Source: Planctomycetota bacterium
GTDB taxonomy: Bacteria; Planctomycetota; Phycisphaerae; Phycisphaerales; UBA1924
Reading direction: 5' to 3'
Assembly: GCA_018242625.1 (NCBI GenBank)
Contig: JAFEBO010000011.1
Span: 26,008-90,007, forward strand
Length of the DNA: 64,000 nucleotides
How positions within the stretch are numbered: position 1 is the first letter of the stretch; the number at the start of each line of letters is the position of its first letter. The notes under the pieces were generated by a model, which was not told the origin of the DNA, made no database searches, and was given only the letters and a program-made list of their open reading frames with translations. Both the position numbers and the translations under genes were made by a program. Shown here one piece after another: positions 28,738 through 37,595 of the stretch.

Positions 28738-30333
28738 ATGACGAACAACCCCAACCCCAGCCTTCTCGACGGTATCGATCTGCCCGACAAACTCGGCGGG
28801 AAGTTCGGACACCAGCGCAAAGACCTCCTCACCGCCGCCGCCGGATCCGTTCGCGCGCCCCGGGATTGGACCCCAAAACAGAAGAAGCTCGCCGCCGGCG
28901 CGCTCGCCGCCCTCGCGTGCTGCGCACTGGTCACCGGCGTCGTCATGATGATCCGCATGCAGCCCCCCGCGTTGCCCAAGAGCTTCGATGAAGGCGCCGC
29001 GGTCATGAAGTCGTCCAAGTTCCAGAATCTCGACGAGATCCGCCAGGGCCAGTACAAGGACGAAATGGCCCGCCTCATGCGCGAGAAAATGCAGAACATG
29101 ACCGAAGAAGAGCGACGCGCCTTCTTCCGCGATGACAAAAACCGCGAAGTCATGGAGCAGATCCGCGATCAGCAGTTCGACGAGGCCGCCAAAAAGCTCG
29201 CCCGCGGCGAAAAACTCGACTTCCCCTTCGGCCCCGGGCCCGGAGGCCCCGGTGGGCCCGGAGGCGGCCCCGGCGGCTTCCGCCAGCCAGGTAACGATCC
29301 CAACAACCCCGGCAACCCCAATCGACCCAACCGCAATCGAAACCAGCCCGGCGCCCCGGTCAACGCCAACCCCGCCGGCCAGAACCCCTCGCCCCCGGCT
29401 CCCGGCTCCAGTTCGCCAGGGGGCGGAGGTGGCGGAGGTGGCGGAGGCGGTGGTGGCGGCAATAGCCCCGGTGGCGGAAGTCCCGGCGGCGGAGGTCCAG
29501 GCGCGGGTGGTGGTGGCGGCGGCGGTGGGCCCGGAGCAGGCGGAGGCGGCGGTGGCGGAAATCGCGGCGCACGCATGGTCAGCCGAATGGCGTCACGAAT
29601 CCAGAACGGCAACGCTCAATCCAACGGCCTCCGGGGCGAGATGATGCAGCGCTTCGCAGGCCAACGCGGACCCGGCGGGCGCGGCGGGGGCGGAGGAGGT
29701 GGTGGTGGCGGCGGTGGCGGCGGCGGCGGTCAACGCCAGCAGCAGCCCGGACAGCAACCCGCTCAAGTCTCAAACGATCGCGATTTGTCCAAGGTTGTTT
29801 TCGAAGCCGGCTCGGCAGAACTGAACGAAAGCGCGATCGGTATTCTCAATCTCGTCTTTAAACAGATGACAGAAAAGCCCGGAGCGTCCGTCAAGATCTC
29901 GGGAATGGTCAGCGTCGATGCCGACGGCCTTCGGATGCGCCGTCAGGTGCTCCGCGACTCGTACGCCGAAAAACTCTTTGGCACGGGCGCCAAGGCCCAG
30001 CAGCTGACGCAGCAGCAGCTCGAAGAGCAGACAGCCCTCGCGTTCGATCAGATGCGCGCCGCCAGGGCCAAGGCGGACGGAAAAACTCCCCCATCTTCGG
30101 TCGTCGGATCCGAAGCCGCGCCCTCGTTCTCAGACATGGAATGGCAGCTCATGGAAGTGACGGAGATCCCTTCGGAGCGCTGGACAGCACTGGCCAAGGC
30201 ACGCGCAGAAGCCGTGGCCAAATACCTCACGATCAACAAGTCGTGCGATCCCAAGCTCGTGCAGATCGTCGCCATCGAGATGGACAAGCTCGGCGCAGAA
30301 AAGCCCTGCGCAACCCTCGACCTGCCCAAGTAA
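28738..30333 (+). CDS. Gly-rich single-pass membrane protein with OmpA-like/DUF748-related C-terminal domain
   Basis: The 531 residues start with a cytoplasmic segment of about 50, one transmembrane helix (LAAGALAALACCALVTGVVM), and a charged helical region (EMARLMREKMQNMTEEERRA, about 101-120, likely coiled coil). Then come about 170 residues of low complexity, mostly Gly with Pro/Asn/Gln (about 160-345). The C-terminal domain (about 355-531) begins VVFEAGSAELNESAIGILNL and continues RDSYAEKLFGTGAKAQQLTQ, QTALAFDQMRAARAKADGK, ending PCATLDLPK; it aligns with the end of the DUF748 protein. The start of this domain resembles OmpA-type peptidoglycan-binding domains. It follows the pseudopilin by 15 bases. 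Function unknown; an envelope-spanning role is inferred. Confidence 0.75.
   Translation: MTNNPNPSLLDGIDLPDKLGGKFGHQRKDLLTAAAGSVRAPRDWTPKQKKLAAGALAALACCALVTGVVMMIRMQPPALPKSFDEGAAVMKSSKFQNLDEIRQGQYKDEMARLMREKMQNMTEEERRAFFRDDKNREVMEQIRDQQFDEAAKKLARGEKLDFPFGPGPGGPGGPGGGPGGFRQPGNDPNNPGNPNRPNRNRNQPGAPVNANPAGQNPSPPAPGSSSPGGGGGGGGGGGGGGNSPGGGSPGGGGPGAGGGGGGGGPGAGGGGGGGNRGARMVSRMASRIQNGNAQSNGLRGEMMQRFAGQRGPGGRGGGGGGGGGGGGGGGGQRQQQPGQQPAQVSNDRDLSKVVFEAGSAELNESAIGILNLVFKQMTEKPGASVKISGMVSVDADGLRMRRQVLRDSYAEKLFGTGAKAQQLTQQQLEEQTALAFDQMRAARAKADGKTPPSSVVGSEAAPSFSDMEWQLMEVTEIPSERWTALAKARAEAVAKYLTINKSCDPKLVQIVAIEMDKLGAEKPCATLDLPK
29418..29568 (+). repeat. GGC/GGT simple repeat coding for poly-glycine
   Basis: Degenerate GGN repeats (GGCGGAGGTGGCGGAGGTGG and similar) encode long glycine runs in the Gly-rich membrane protein. 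A second, shorter run lies at about 29677-29730. Both are prone to length change. Confidence 0.8.
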
Positions 30334-30339
30334 CGCCCG

Positions 30340-31782
30340 TCAGGGCGCCCAGACGTTCGCCGTCGAAGTCTTCGCCGGCGTCACACCGTTGGCCTGCGCC
30401 GTGCCGTTTGTCACGGGCGCGGGAATGACCGAACTCGCAACGTCGGCCTTGATCACCGCCACAGGGTTCACTTCCTTCGGGAACGCCGCGGCACTCGACG
30501 GCGGGACCGTAACCCCATTCAGGTGCATCTTCCCGGTCGAAAGCCCCGGGAAGTGCTCGCCCTGCCAGCTCGCGGGGTACTTCGGGTCATCAAGCTCGAG
30601 CGCAGCCTTCGTGGGCAGGAGCGGGCGGAAGGTATCGCACATCACAGCAAGTTCCTGCGTGTGCGTCGCCGCCAGGCTCGCCTCGATCGTGCCCGGGTGC
30701 GGACCATGCGGAATTCCCTGCGGATGCGCCGTCAGCGAACCGATCTCGATGCCCTTGCGGCTGCCAAAGTTGCCATCCACGTAATACAGCACCTCGTCGC
30801 TGTCCAGGTTGCTGTGGTTGTAAGGCACCTTGATCGACTGCGGGTGGTAGTCCAGCATCCGCGGCGCGAACGTGCAGATCACGAAGTTGTGCGCCTCAAA
30901 CGTCTGATGAATCGGCGGCGGCATGTGCAGCTTGCCCGTAATGGGGCTGAAGTCATCCGCGTTGAAGATGAACGGGTAATAGCAGCCGTCCCAGCCCACG
31001 ATGTCGAGCGGGTGATAGTGATACACGTACTCGTGGATCAGGTCGCGAGCCTTGATGCGCACCGGGAAGTCGCCGCGCTCGTCAAACGTCATCGGCATCT
31101 CGGGCATGCGGATGTCACGCTCGCAGTACGGCGCGTGCTCGAGGAACTGTCCATTCGCCTTGCTCACGTACCGCGGCGGCGGGCCGATGTGGCTGCCGTT
31201 GGTCGTCTCAATGAGCAGATAGCGGCCAAAGGGCGTGTTCTCGATCGCCGGTCCGCCATCCGCGGGCTTGCCGTCCGCGCCGTTGACGCGTTTGTCCCAG
31301 GTCAGTTTGTAGATCACGCCCTTGGGAATCACCAGGTAATCCCGCGGGCCGAACTTCAGCGTGCCCAGCATGGTGTGGCAGACGCCCGAGCCGTAGTGGA
31401 TGAAGATGCACTCGTCACCCTGGCCGTTCTTGTAGTGGTACTGCATCTGCTCCGCGGGATTGCACACCGCCATCTCGCAGTCACTGTTGCCAAACAGCAC
31501 AACACGCCCCGTCACAAAGTCCCCCCTGGGGTTCATCCGCGGCCCGCCGGTCATGACGTGACGCATCCGCATGATGTCCTGCTCGACATACTCAACCTTC
31601 GTCGAGTACACGGGCTTCCAGCCGTACACCTGAGTCGGCGGATGAATGTGGTACATCGTCGTCGTCGGGCCCGAAAAGCCCTCCGTCCCGAAGACTTCTT
31701 CGGAGTACAGGCAGCCGTCCGGACGACGGAACTGCACGTGGCGCTTCTGGGGCAACAGGCCGAGCTTCGTGTAATGCGGCAT
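30340..31782 (-). CDS. hmgA: homogentisate 1,2-dioxygenase-like protein
   Basis: The ATG at 31782 is preceded by GGAGG with 7-base spacing and gives 480 residues. The cupin core matches the homogentisate dioxygenase family: PPIHQTFEAHNFVICTFAPR, then PYNHSNLDSDEVLYYVDGNF with the iron-ligand His and the following acidic residue, and HPQGIPHGPHPG with the second His. The enzyme opens the ring of homogentisate with O2 and Fe(II) in tyrosine catabolism. The last 50 or so residues are an Ala/Pro/Thr-rich tail. No other tyrosine-degradation gene is nearby, so a related aromatic substrate is possible. A 10-base palindrome and AT-rich stretch lie just upstream. Confidence 0.85.
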   Translation of the reverse strand: MPHYTKLGLLPQKRHVQFRRPDGCLYSEEVFGTEGFSGPTTTMYHIHPPTQVYGWKPVYSTKVEYVEQDIMRMRHVMTGGPRMNPRGDFVTGRVVLFGNSDCEMAVCNPAEQMQYHYKNGQGDECIFIHYGSGVCHTMLGTLKFGPRDYLVIPKGVIYKLTWDKRVNGADGKPADGGPAIENTPFGRYLLIETTNGSHIGPPPRYVSKANGQFLEHAPYCERDIRMPEMPMTFDERGDFPVRIKARDLIHEYVYHYHPLDIVGWDGCYYPFIFNADDFSPITGKLHMPPPIHQTFEAHNFVICTFAPRMLDYHPQSIKVPYNHSNLDSDEVLYYVDGNFGSRKGIEIGSLTAHPQGIPHGPHPGTIEASLAATHTQELAVMCDTFRPLLPTKAALELDDPKYPASWQGEHFPGLSTGKMHLNGVTVPPSSAAAFPKEVNPVAVIKADVASSVIPAPVTNGTAQANGVTPAKTSTANVWAP

Positions 31783-31804
31783 GGGGAGCCTCCGATGTCC
31801 ATTT

Positions 31805-31821
31805 ATTTTACGGTTGCAACC
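31805..31821 (-). promoter_or_regulatory. possible promoter/operator of the homogentisate dioxygenase gene
   Basis: A perfect 10-base palindrome GGTTGCAACC (31812-31821) is followed on the minus strand by TAAAAT (31805-31810), a possible -10 box about 23 bases before the ATG. No good -35 box is seen. The rest of the 295-base gap up to 32077 holds an inverted repeat CTTGAC/GTCAAG near 31852-31879 and nothing else I can name. Confidence 0.3.
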
Positions 31822-32077
31822 TCCCCCGGACGCGATCGAATTATTCGGGCTTGACTTGATGAGACTGACCGTCAAGACTGGTCCACCGCTCCCCAAGCGG
31901 AGACTGGAATCGTCCGTGCAATCGCGAGACTTCCAACTTCTGACAGGACCGCATCCGATCTCGCATCGGCCCAGAATCGCCATGCGCGACCTTCGCCCTG
32001 TCGCCTGATCCCCCTGCCATCCCATGTATTCAACGTGCGGCCCGTTGCGCACCGGTTTGTCGCCGCATCCTCCGGGG

Positions 32078-32464
32078 ATGCCGCCGAGAAAGCTGCGTGA
32101 TCCTGTGGAAAACAAGACCCTTGGAGAAATCTCCGCCGTAAAGCTGCTGCGCCCCGACGATGTTCGAGCCGGCATGTTCGTGACCGTTTTGTACGAAACC
32201 CACGAGGTGTTCCCGCCGCCGGTCTTCGAGGTCGGTCCGGAACAGTCCGTCCGGCCGTTCCGTGTCCCGTGCCTCGGCTGCGCCGACGGGGAACCCCGCC
32301 TCGTGCTGACGGTCTGCTTGCCGTTCGTCCAGACCGAAACGCCCTCGGGCGAGCTGGCGACGCTCGACATTCGTCGCCACACGCTCGTGACCGTCTCCGA
32401 GGACTTCGGCCTCGAAGCGTTCACCCGTCCCTCGCGTCAGTCTCGCGGCGACGACATCTCGTGA
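32078..32464 (+). CDS. small protein of unknown function
   Basis: The frame is open from 32024 to 32464 and codes for up to 146 residues; the ATG at 32078 gives 128. It looks like one beta-rich soluble domain: AVKLLRPDDVRAGMFVTVLY, PPPVFEVGP, PCLGCADGEPRLVLTVCLPF, LATLDIRRHTLVTVSEDFGL. A C-x2-C pair is present, too little to call a metal site. There is no signal peptide. It stands alone between hmgA and cvpA, 75 bases before the latter on the same strand. I do not recognise the family, and the start is uncertain because no ribosome site is clear. Confidence 0.6.
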   Translation: MPPRKLRDPVENKTLGEISAVKLLRPDDVRAGMFVTVLYETHEVFPPPVFEVGPEQSVRPFRVPCLGCADGEPRLVLTVCLPFVQTETPSGELATLDIRRHTLVTVSEDFGLEAFTRPSRQSRGDDIS

Positions 32465-32539
32465 TCAAGCCCGGCTTTTCGAAGGGAATGCCGGGTTCTT
32501 TGCTTGTGATATTGTGATTCCGGTGGGAGATCGCGATTG

Positions 32540-33505
32540 ATGAACGAGTCAACGCCACAATCCGAACGGCCGCCGCCTCTCTCCCGGCTTCGAGCCGGCC
32601 TCATGGTCGGCGTCGGCGCCGTGGCGTTGGCGTGTCTTGTCTTCGGTTCTTTGCCCGTGAAAGTCGTCGCGGTCGTGCTCGCTGTGTGCGTCATCCAGGG
32701 CCTTTGGCGCGGAGCCGCAGAACTTGTCGGCCTGGTCATCGGAATGGTGCTGGGTGTGGCGCTCTGCCGCCCCCTTGGGCGCCTCTTCGAACCGCTCTTT
32801 GCAGGGATTGCCGGCACACGCGGCCTGTCTTCGCGGCTGCTCTCAACCGGCATCGCGGCGGTCTTCGTTTCGATCATCGCCGCGGGCATCATCGGCTTCG
32901 CCGCGAAACGGATGATGAAGAAGCGTCCGGAGCTTGCCGGCGCAGACAAGCTTGCCGGCGGCGGACTCGGTCTAATCGAGGGCTGCTTTCTGGGATTGGT
33001 TCTGCTCTGGGTTCCGCTCGCGATGGAACCGGTGGCACGCGGCCAGCTGAATACAGGCGATTCTTCGGGCAAAGACAAAGCCAACCCGGTGGCCGCCGCC
33101 GTGGTGCAATTTGCCGAAGAGGTGAAAAGCTCCAGCCTCGGCAATGTGGCCGAGCGCACCAACCCCATCGAGGGGTCCCGCGTCTTCTCGCTTGCCGCAG
33201 ATTTCGCGATCGTCATGCGAAATCCAAGGGCCCGCGAACACTTCGTCACCAGCCCGGCCATGAAAGCGCTCCGGGAAACGCCGAGTCTCCAGAGCGCAAT
33301 CGCGAAGTTGGAGCAGGATCCTGAACTTGGCGCCCTCATTCGCGCGGGAGATTATGGCCCGGACTTTTTGAAGAGCGTGTTTACGAGCAGAGGCCTCGTC
33401 GATGTGTTGGACAACACGACGATCGTGCGGGATCTCACACCGCAGGTCGGTGCGATCGAATCGGCGCTTCAGGAAGCGAAACAAATAGCTTTGCAAAGCC
33501 GCTAG
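32540..33505 (+). CDS. CvpA family membrane protein
   Basis: The ATG at 32540 with GGGAG about 10 bases upstream gives 321 residues. Residues about 18-160 contain four hydrophobic helices in the CvpA pattern (VKVVAVVLAVCVIQGLWRGA, AELVGLVIGMVLGVALCRPL, GIAAVFVSIIAAGIIGFAAK, LIEGCFLGLVLLWVPLAM). CvpA proteins are linked to envelope integrity and purine-related or colicin export phenotypes in other bacteria. The C-terminal 150 residues are soluble, with repeated helical segments (PAMKALRETPSLQSAIAKLE). A mechanosensitive channel gene follows 46 bases downstream, so the two may act together in the envelope. Confidence 0.75.
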   Translation: MNESTPQSERPPPLSRLRAGLMVGVGAVALACLVFGSLPVKVVAVVLAVCVIQGLWRGAAELVGLVIGMVLGVALCRPLGRLFEPLFAGIAGTRGLSSRLLSTGIAAVFVSIIAAGIIGFAAKRMMKKRPELAGADKLAGGGLGLIEGCFLGLVLLWVPLAMEPVARGQLNTGDSSGKDKANPVAAAVVQFAEEVKSSSLGNVAERTNPIEGSRVFSLAADFAIVMRNPRAREHFVTSPAMKALRETPSLQSAIAKLEQDPELGALIRAGDYGPDFLKSVFTSRGLVDVLDNTTIVRDLTPQVGAIESALQEAKQIALQSR

Positions 33506-33551
33506 TGGCCGGTGAAGCCCCGTTCATGCCCAACGCGCAGGCTTATCGGTG

Positions 33552-34751
33552 ATGCGGTTCCCGGCCCAGTTCACAGCATGGCCCGATTGGGCCCTCGGAA
33601 CGGATCGATACGGCAACTCGCCCGGCGCCTACGCCATCGCCGCCGGTGTGTTCATTGCTGCTCTGCTCGGTGCGGTGCTTGCCAAAAAGCTCGCGGTCGG
33701 GCGTCTCGCCACCCTCGCGACCCGGACCACATCCAAACTCGACGATCTCATGGTGGCGATGCTGGCGGACTTGCGTTGGTGGATGATCGCCGCCGTGTTG
33801 TTCCATCTCGCGGTCCAGGCCCTGATACTTCCTGCAATCGCCATGAAGGTCATCAAGGCGGCGGCTCTGGTTGCCGTGGCGATTCAGGCACTGGTGACCA
33901 GCCGCCTGCTGATCGAATATGGCATCTCTTCGCTGCTCAGGCGCAAGCGAGGTGCCGATGGCCGGGTCGATCCATCGATCTCTTCAGCAACCGCCATCAT
34001 CCGTTTTCTCGCGACGCTTACAGTCGCGACCATCGCCACTTTGCTCCTTCTGGCCAACCTGGGTGTCGAGATCACTCCGCTGATCACAGGTCTCGGGATT
34101 GGCGGCATCGCCGTGGCGCTCGCGGCGCAGTCCATTCTTGCCGACGTCTTCGGTTCGCTTTCCATCCTGTTCGACAAGCCGTTTCTCGTTGGCGACTTCA
34201 TCATCGTCGGCGATCAGATGGGCACCGTCGAGAACATCGGCGTGAAAACGACACGCGTGCGGGCTCTGTCCGGCGAGCAGCTCGTGTTTGCAAACACCGA
34301 TCTGCTCGGATCCCGCATACAGAACTTCAAGCGCACGATGGAGCGTCGCGCCGTCTTCTCGTTCGGGATCGCCTACGAGACGCCCGCGGAAGTCGTCGCG
34401 ACAGTTCCCCGGGTCATCCGCGACATCGCCTCCCATCAACCGAAAGTCCGGTTTGATCGTGCCCATTTTCAGTCCTTCGGCGAGTACGCTCTGAAATTCG
34501 AAGTGGTGTACATCGTGCTGTCCCCCGACTACAACGAGTACGCCGACGTCCAGCAGGAAATCAACCTCGAAATCCTGCGGCGCTTTGAACGGATGGGTGT
34601 CCGCTTTGCCTATCCCACGCAAGTCAACATACAGGGGCCCCATCGACTTGACGAAGCAGCCGTACGCCGCGGCGTCCCGACAGCGTCAGCCACAGCATCG
34701 CAAGCCCCGCACGGGCCGACCACTCCCGAACGGCAGCCCGATCGCCCGTGA
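33552..34751 (+). CDS. MscS-type small-conductance mechanosensitive channel
   Basis: The ATG at 33552 (a GTG precedes it in frame) gives 399 residues. There are four to five transmembrane helices, the pore helix LITGLGIGGIAVALAAQSIL, and the beta-domain segment DKPFLVGDFIIVGDQMGTVE followed by NIGVKTTRVRALSGEQLVFAN, all characteristic of MscS. It opens under membrane tension to release solutes during hypo-osmotic shock. The C-terminus adds a Pro/Thr/Gln-rich tail. The last 128 bases overlap the 3' end of the convergent cinA gene. Confidence 0.92.
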   Translation: MRFPAQFTAWPDWALGTDRYGNSPGAYAIAAGVFIAALLGAVLAKKLAVGRLATLATRTTSKLDDLMVAMLADLRWWMIAAVLFHLAVQALILPAIAMKVIKAAALVAVAIQALVTSRLLIEYGISSLLRRKRGADGRVDPSISSATAIIRFLATLTVATIATLLLLANLGVEITPLITGLGIGGIAVALAAQSILADVFGSLSILFDKPFLVGDFIIVGDQMGTVENIGVKTTRVRALSGEQLVFANTDLLGSRIQNFKRTMERRAVFSFGIAYETPAEVVATVPRVIRDIASHQPKVRFDRAHFQSFGEYALKFEVVYIVLSPDYNEYADVQQEINLEILRRFERMGVRFAYPTQVNIQGPHRLDEAAVRRGVPTASATASQAPHGPTTPERQPDRP

Positions 34752-35958
34752 AAGCAAACCGCCGCACATCAGTCTCGCACGCGCGACCCGCAACCGCGAC
34801 GTACACGGTTCCTGCAGGCTTTTCCGCGCTCCCTCCCCCCGGCCCGGCGATCCCCGTCACGGCAATCGCAAAGTCGGCATCCGCTTCCCCGGCTCCCCCG
34901 GCCGCCATCGCCGCCGCAACCTCGCGGCTCACCGCGCCCGGCGCACCCGATTCCGTCCCACCCGCCGATCCCTTGAAAAGCGATGCAGGCACACCGACCT
35001 CTCGCACCTTGGTTTCGTTTGAATACGTCACCCATCCGCTCCGGAAGACATCCGATGCGCCGGCGATGTCCGTAATCTGCGACGCGATCAGCCCCCCGGT
35101 ACAGCTCTCAACGGTTGCGACCGTTTGCCCCCGCGCCTTCAGTGTCTTCACGATCACCGACGCCAGAGTTTCATCGTCCTCTCCAAAGACGGCCTCGCCG
35201 ATGAGTGAGCGGATGGTCGCCTCGTCACGCGCGATCAGCGCCTCCGCTTCTGCCGGAGCGAGCGTCCCCTCGTACCGGATGCGGCAAGACACAACGCTGT
35301 TGCTCGCGGTCGTCCCAACCAGCGGCACACGCTCCCGGTCCATCAGATCGCCGCCGGGAGCCGACCGAAAACGCGCCGCAATTTCCGATTCTCCAAGCCC
35401 GATCGTGTGCAGCACCCGCACCCGAACCGTCCGGCGCCCATCCGGCTCCAGCCGCGGCAAGACGAACGTTTCAAACATCGGCATCAGTTCCCGAGGCGGG
35501 CCCGGAAGACAATACACATCGCAGCTGCCGAGCTTTGCGCAGATCCCCGGCGCCGTGCCGTGCAGATTCGACAGCACTGTGCCCCGCGACGGCCGCATCG
35601 CCTGAACCCTGTTGAGATCGATCATCGGGCGGCCACGGGCCGCAAACCACGCCTCGATCTGCCGGAGGGATTCCCCGTCCTGCACCAGCGTGTCGCCCAT
35701 CGCATCGGCAAGCGCAAAGCGGGTCAGATCGTCAGCGGTCGGACCCAATCCTCCGGAGCAAACAATGAGATCGACCGCCGCGCTCAAGCGGCCAAAGGTC
35801 GAAGCGATCGCTTTGCGATCGTCCGGCAGCGAAACGTGCTCCACCGGCACGACCCCCGCGTCCAGCAGGCGGGCGGCAATCCAGCGGCTGTTCGTATCCA
35901 GCGTCTGGCCGATGACGATTTCGTCACCCTGCGAGATGATCGCGGCAGTGCGGTGCAT
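34624..35958 (-). CDS. cinA: CinA family protein (NMN deamidase / pyrophosphatase)
   Basis: The 444 residues have the two CinA domains. The N-terminal MoaB-like domain has GDEIVIGQTLDTNSRWIAAR and CSGGLGPTADDLTRFALADA; the C-terminal PncC domain (about 270-425) has VATVESCTGGLIASQITDIA, GWVTYSNETKVREVGV and AVTGIAGPGGGSAEKPAGTV. Such proteins clean up NAD by-products, converting NMN to nicotinic acid mononucleotide. The C-terminus runs about 20 residues past the usual family end and overlaps the MscS gene by 128 bases in the opposite direction. It stands 57 bases upstream of nothing on its own strand except MscS antisense, and pyk lies behind it. Confidence 0.9.
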   Translation of the reverse strand: MHRTAAIISQGDEIVIGQTLDTNSRWIAARLLDAGVVPVEHVSLPDDRKAIASTFGRLSAAVDLIVCSGGLGPTADDLTRFALADAMGDTLVQDGESLRQIEAWFAARGRPMIDLNRVQAMRPSRGTVLSNLHGTAPGICAKLGSCDVYCLPGPPRELMPMFETFVLPRLEPDGRRTVRVRVLHTIGLGESEIAARFRSAPGGDLMDRERVPLVGTTASNSVVSCRIRYEGTLAPAEAEALIARDEATIRSLIGEAVFGEDDETLASVIVKTLKARGQTVATVESCTGGLIASQITDIAGASDVFRSGWVTYSNETKVREVGVPASLFKGSAGGTESGAPGAVSREVAAAMAAGGAGEADADFAIAVTGIAGPGGGSAEKPAGTVYVAVAGRACETDVRRFAFTGDRAAVREWSARAGLAMLWLTLSGRRGVRLLRQVDGAPVC

Positions 35959-36015
35959 GCGAGAGAGTAGGAGAAAACTCCCCCACCAATCGCCCCCGCG
36001 CGCCGGGCAGCCGAA

Positions 36016-37560
36016 TCAGCGCTGCGCGTTCTTATGAGTCCGCAGTCCGGAAGAGTCGTCGCCCACACGGTGAACCGCAACCATGTTCACCGCCTTCGCG
36101 ACGCCCAAGGGTCTTCCGCACAGGATCACGACCGGATCCCCCTCTTTGGCAAAACCCCGGCTCTGGAGGAGGTTGTCCGCCTGCTCGTTCCACTCCGCGA
36201 GCGGCGCGGGGCCATCGGGAACACGCGCGTAGGCCGCCGTCACGCCGCGCAAGATCGCCATCCGGCGGCAGTGACGCATGGACGACGAAAAAGCGATGAT
36301 CGGCACGTCAAAGTCGTTCTGCGAGAGATAGCGGGCCGTCCCCCCGCTCTGAGACCAGCAGACGATCGCCCTGGCGCCGACATCACGGGCAATCTGCCAG
36401 GCCCCATGTGCCAGAGCCGCCGTCTGATACCGCGTACGGATGAGTTCCTTCGGAGCTTCGTGGGGGGCGGCCTGCGCGCGCTGATTCTCCTCAACGGCGG
36501 CGGCGATGTGGCGCATGGTCTCCACCGCGGCGTTGGGCCACTTGCCCGCGGCGGTTTCCGCGGAAAGCATGATCGCATCAGCCCCCTCAAACACAGCATT
36601 CGCCACGTCGCTGGCTTCGGCCCGCGTCGGCGAGATGCTCTGCGTCATGGATTCCAGCATCTGCGTCGCCACAATCACCGGCTTGCCCCAGTCGTGAGCG
36701 GCACGAATCAGTTCTTTCTGAACGATCGGCACCCGGGCTATATCCATCTCAACGCCCAGATCACCCCGCGCCACCATGATGCCATCGGCCGCGGCGATGA
36801 TCTCGCCGATGTTCTCAACCGCCTGCGGCTTCTCAATTTTCGCGATGATGGGGATCGACGCCGACTCGCCCTTGAGATCGGCGTGCCGCGAGACCGGGCA
36901 CATCACCGCGAGGCGCTCCTTTAGTTCCCGGATCTCCGCCGCATTGCGGACAAAGCTCAGCGCCAGGAAATCCAGCTGATTCTCCACCGCCCACGCGACG
37001 CACTCCCAGTCCCGATCTGTGATCGCCGGCGCGGAGACGTCGCTCTGCGGGAGGTTGATGCCCTTGCCCGAAGTAATCAGCCCGCCCACCACAACCGTGC
37101 AGCGCAGTTCGCCATCCGGCGACTCAGCCGCCAGCATCCGGATCGCGCCGTCGTTGATCAGCACCCGGTGGCCGGGAAGAACTTCCCTCACGATCGGCGC
37201 GTACGTAGTGGGAAACACCGCGCGCGGCCCCGCGGGATGGTCTTCTGTGAGCGCGTGAGAGATCCCGTTCCGCAGAATCACCGTTTGCCCGGGAGAAACA
37301 AGAATCCCCGGGTCGGGCACGGCGCCGATCCGGATCTTGGGCCCCTGCAGGTCGCCCAGGCAAGCGACCGGACGGTCAAGCTCCGCCGAAATCTGCCGCA
37401 CCAGATCGAGTCTGCGCTCGTGCGCCTGAAAATCTCCGTGCGAGAAATTGAAACGGAAAATGGCAACGCCGGTCTCGATCAGCCGACGGACAACCTCCGG
37501 CGATTCGCTCGCCGGCCCGATGGTTGCGATGATCTTGGTGAGTACGTTCTCGGAGGACAT
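36016..37560 (-). CDS. pyk: pyruvate kinase
   Basis: Pyruvate kinase turns phosphoenolpyruvate and ADP into pyruvate and ATP. The ATG at 37560 with GAAGG upstream gives 514 residues, longer than the usual 470-480. Hallmarks: IIATIGPASESPEVVRRLIE, FRFNFSHGDFQAH, GDLQGPKIRIG, the active-site segment IPIIAKIEKPQAVENI, MVARGDLGVEMDIA, and ATQMLESMTQSISPTRAEAS. The C-terminal regulatory domain is present. It starts 35 bases after the stop of an extracellular solute-binding protein on the same strand, so the two are probably cotranscribed, an unexpected pair. Confidence 0.95.
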   Translation of the reverse strand: MSSENVLTKIIATIGPASESPEVVRRLIETGVAIFRFNFSHGDFQAHERRLDLVRQISAELDRPVACLGDLQGPKIRIGAVPDPGILVSPGQTVILRNGISHALTEDHPAGPRAVFPTTYAPIVREVLPGHRVLINDGAIRMLAAESPDGELRCTVVVGGLITSGKGINLPQSDVSAPAITDRDWECVAWAVENQLDFLALSFVRNAAEIRELKERLAVMCPVSRHADLKGESASIPIIAKIEKPQAVENIGEIIAAADGIMVARGDLGVEMDIARVPIVQKELIRAAHDWGKPVIVATQMLESMTQSISPTRAEASDVANAVFEGADAIMLSAETAAGKWPNAAVETMRHIAAAVEENQRAQAAPHEAPKELIRTRYQTAALAHGAWQIARDVGARAIVCWSQSGGTARYLSQNDFDVPIIAFSSSMRHCRRMAILRGVTAAYARVPDGPAPLAEWNEQADNLLQSRGFAKEGDPVVILCGRPLGVAKAVNMVAVHRVGDDSSGLRTHKNAQR

Positions 37561-37595
37561 CTGAAGCCTTCGCGAGCCCCGGCCCGCCCGCACAA

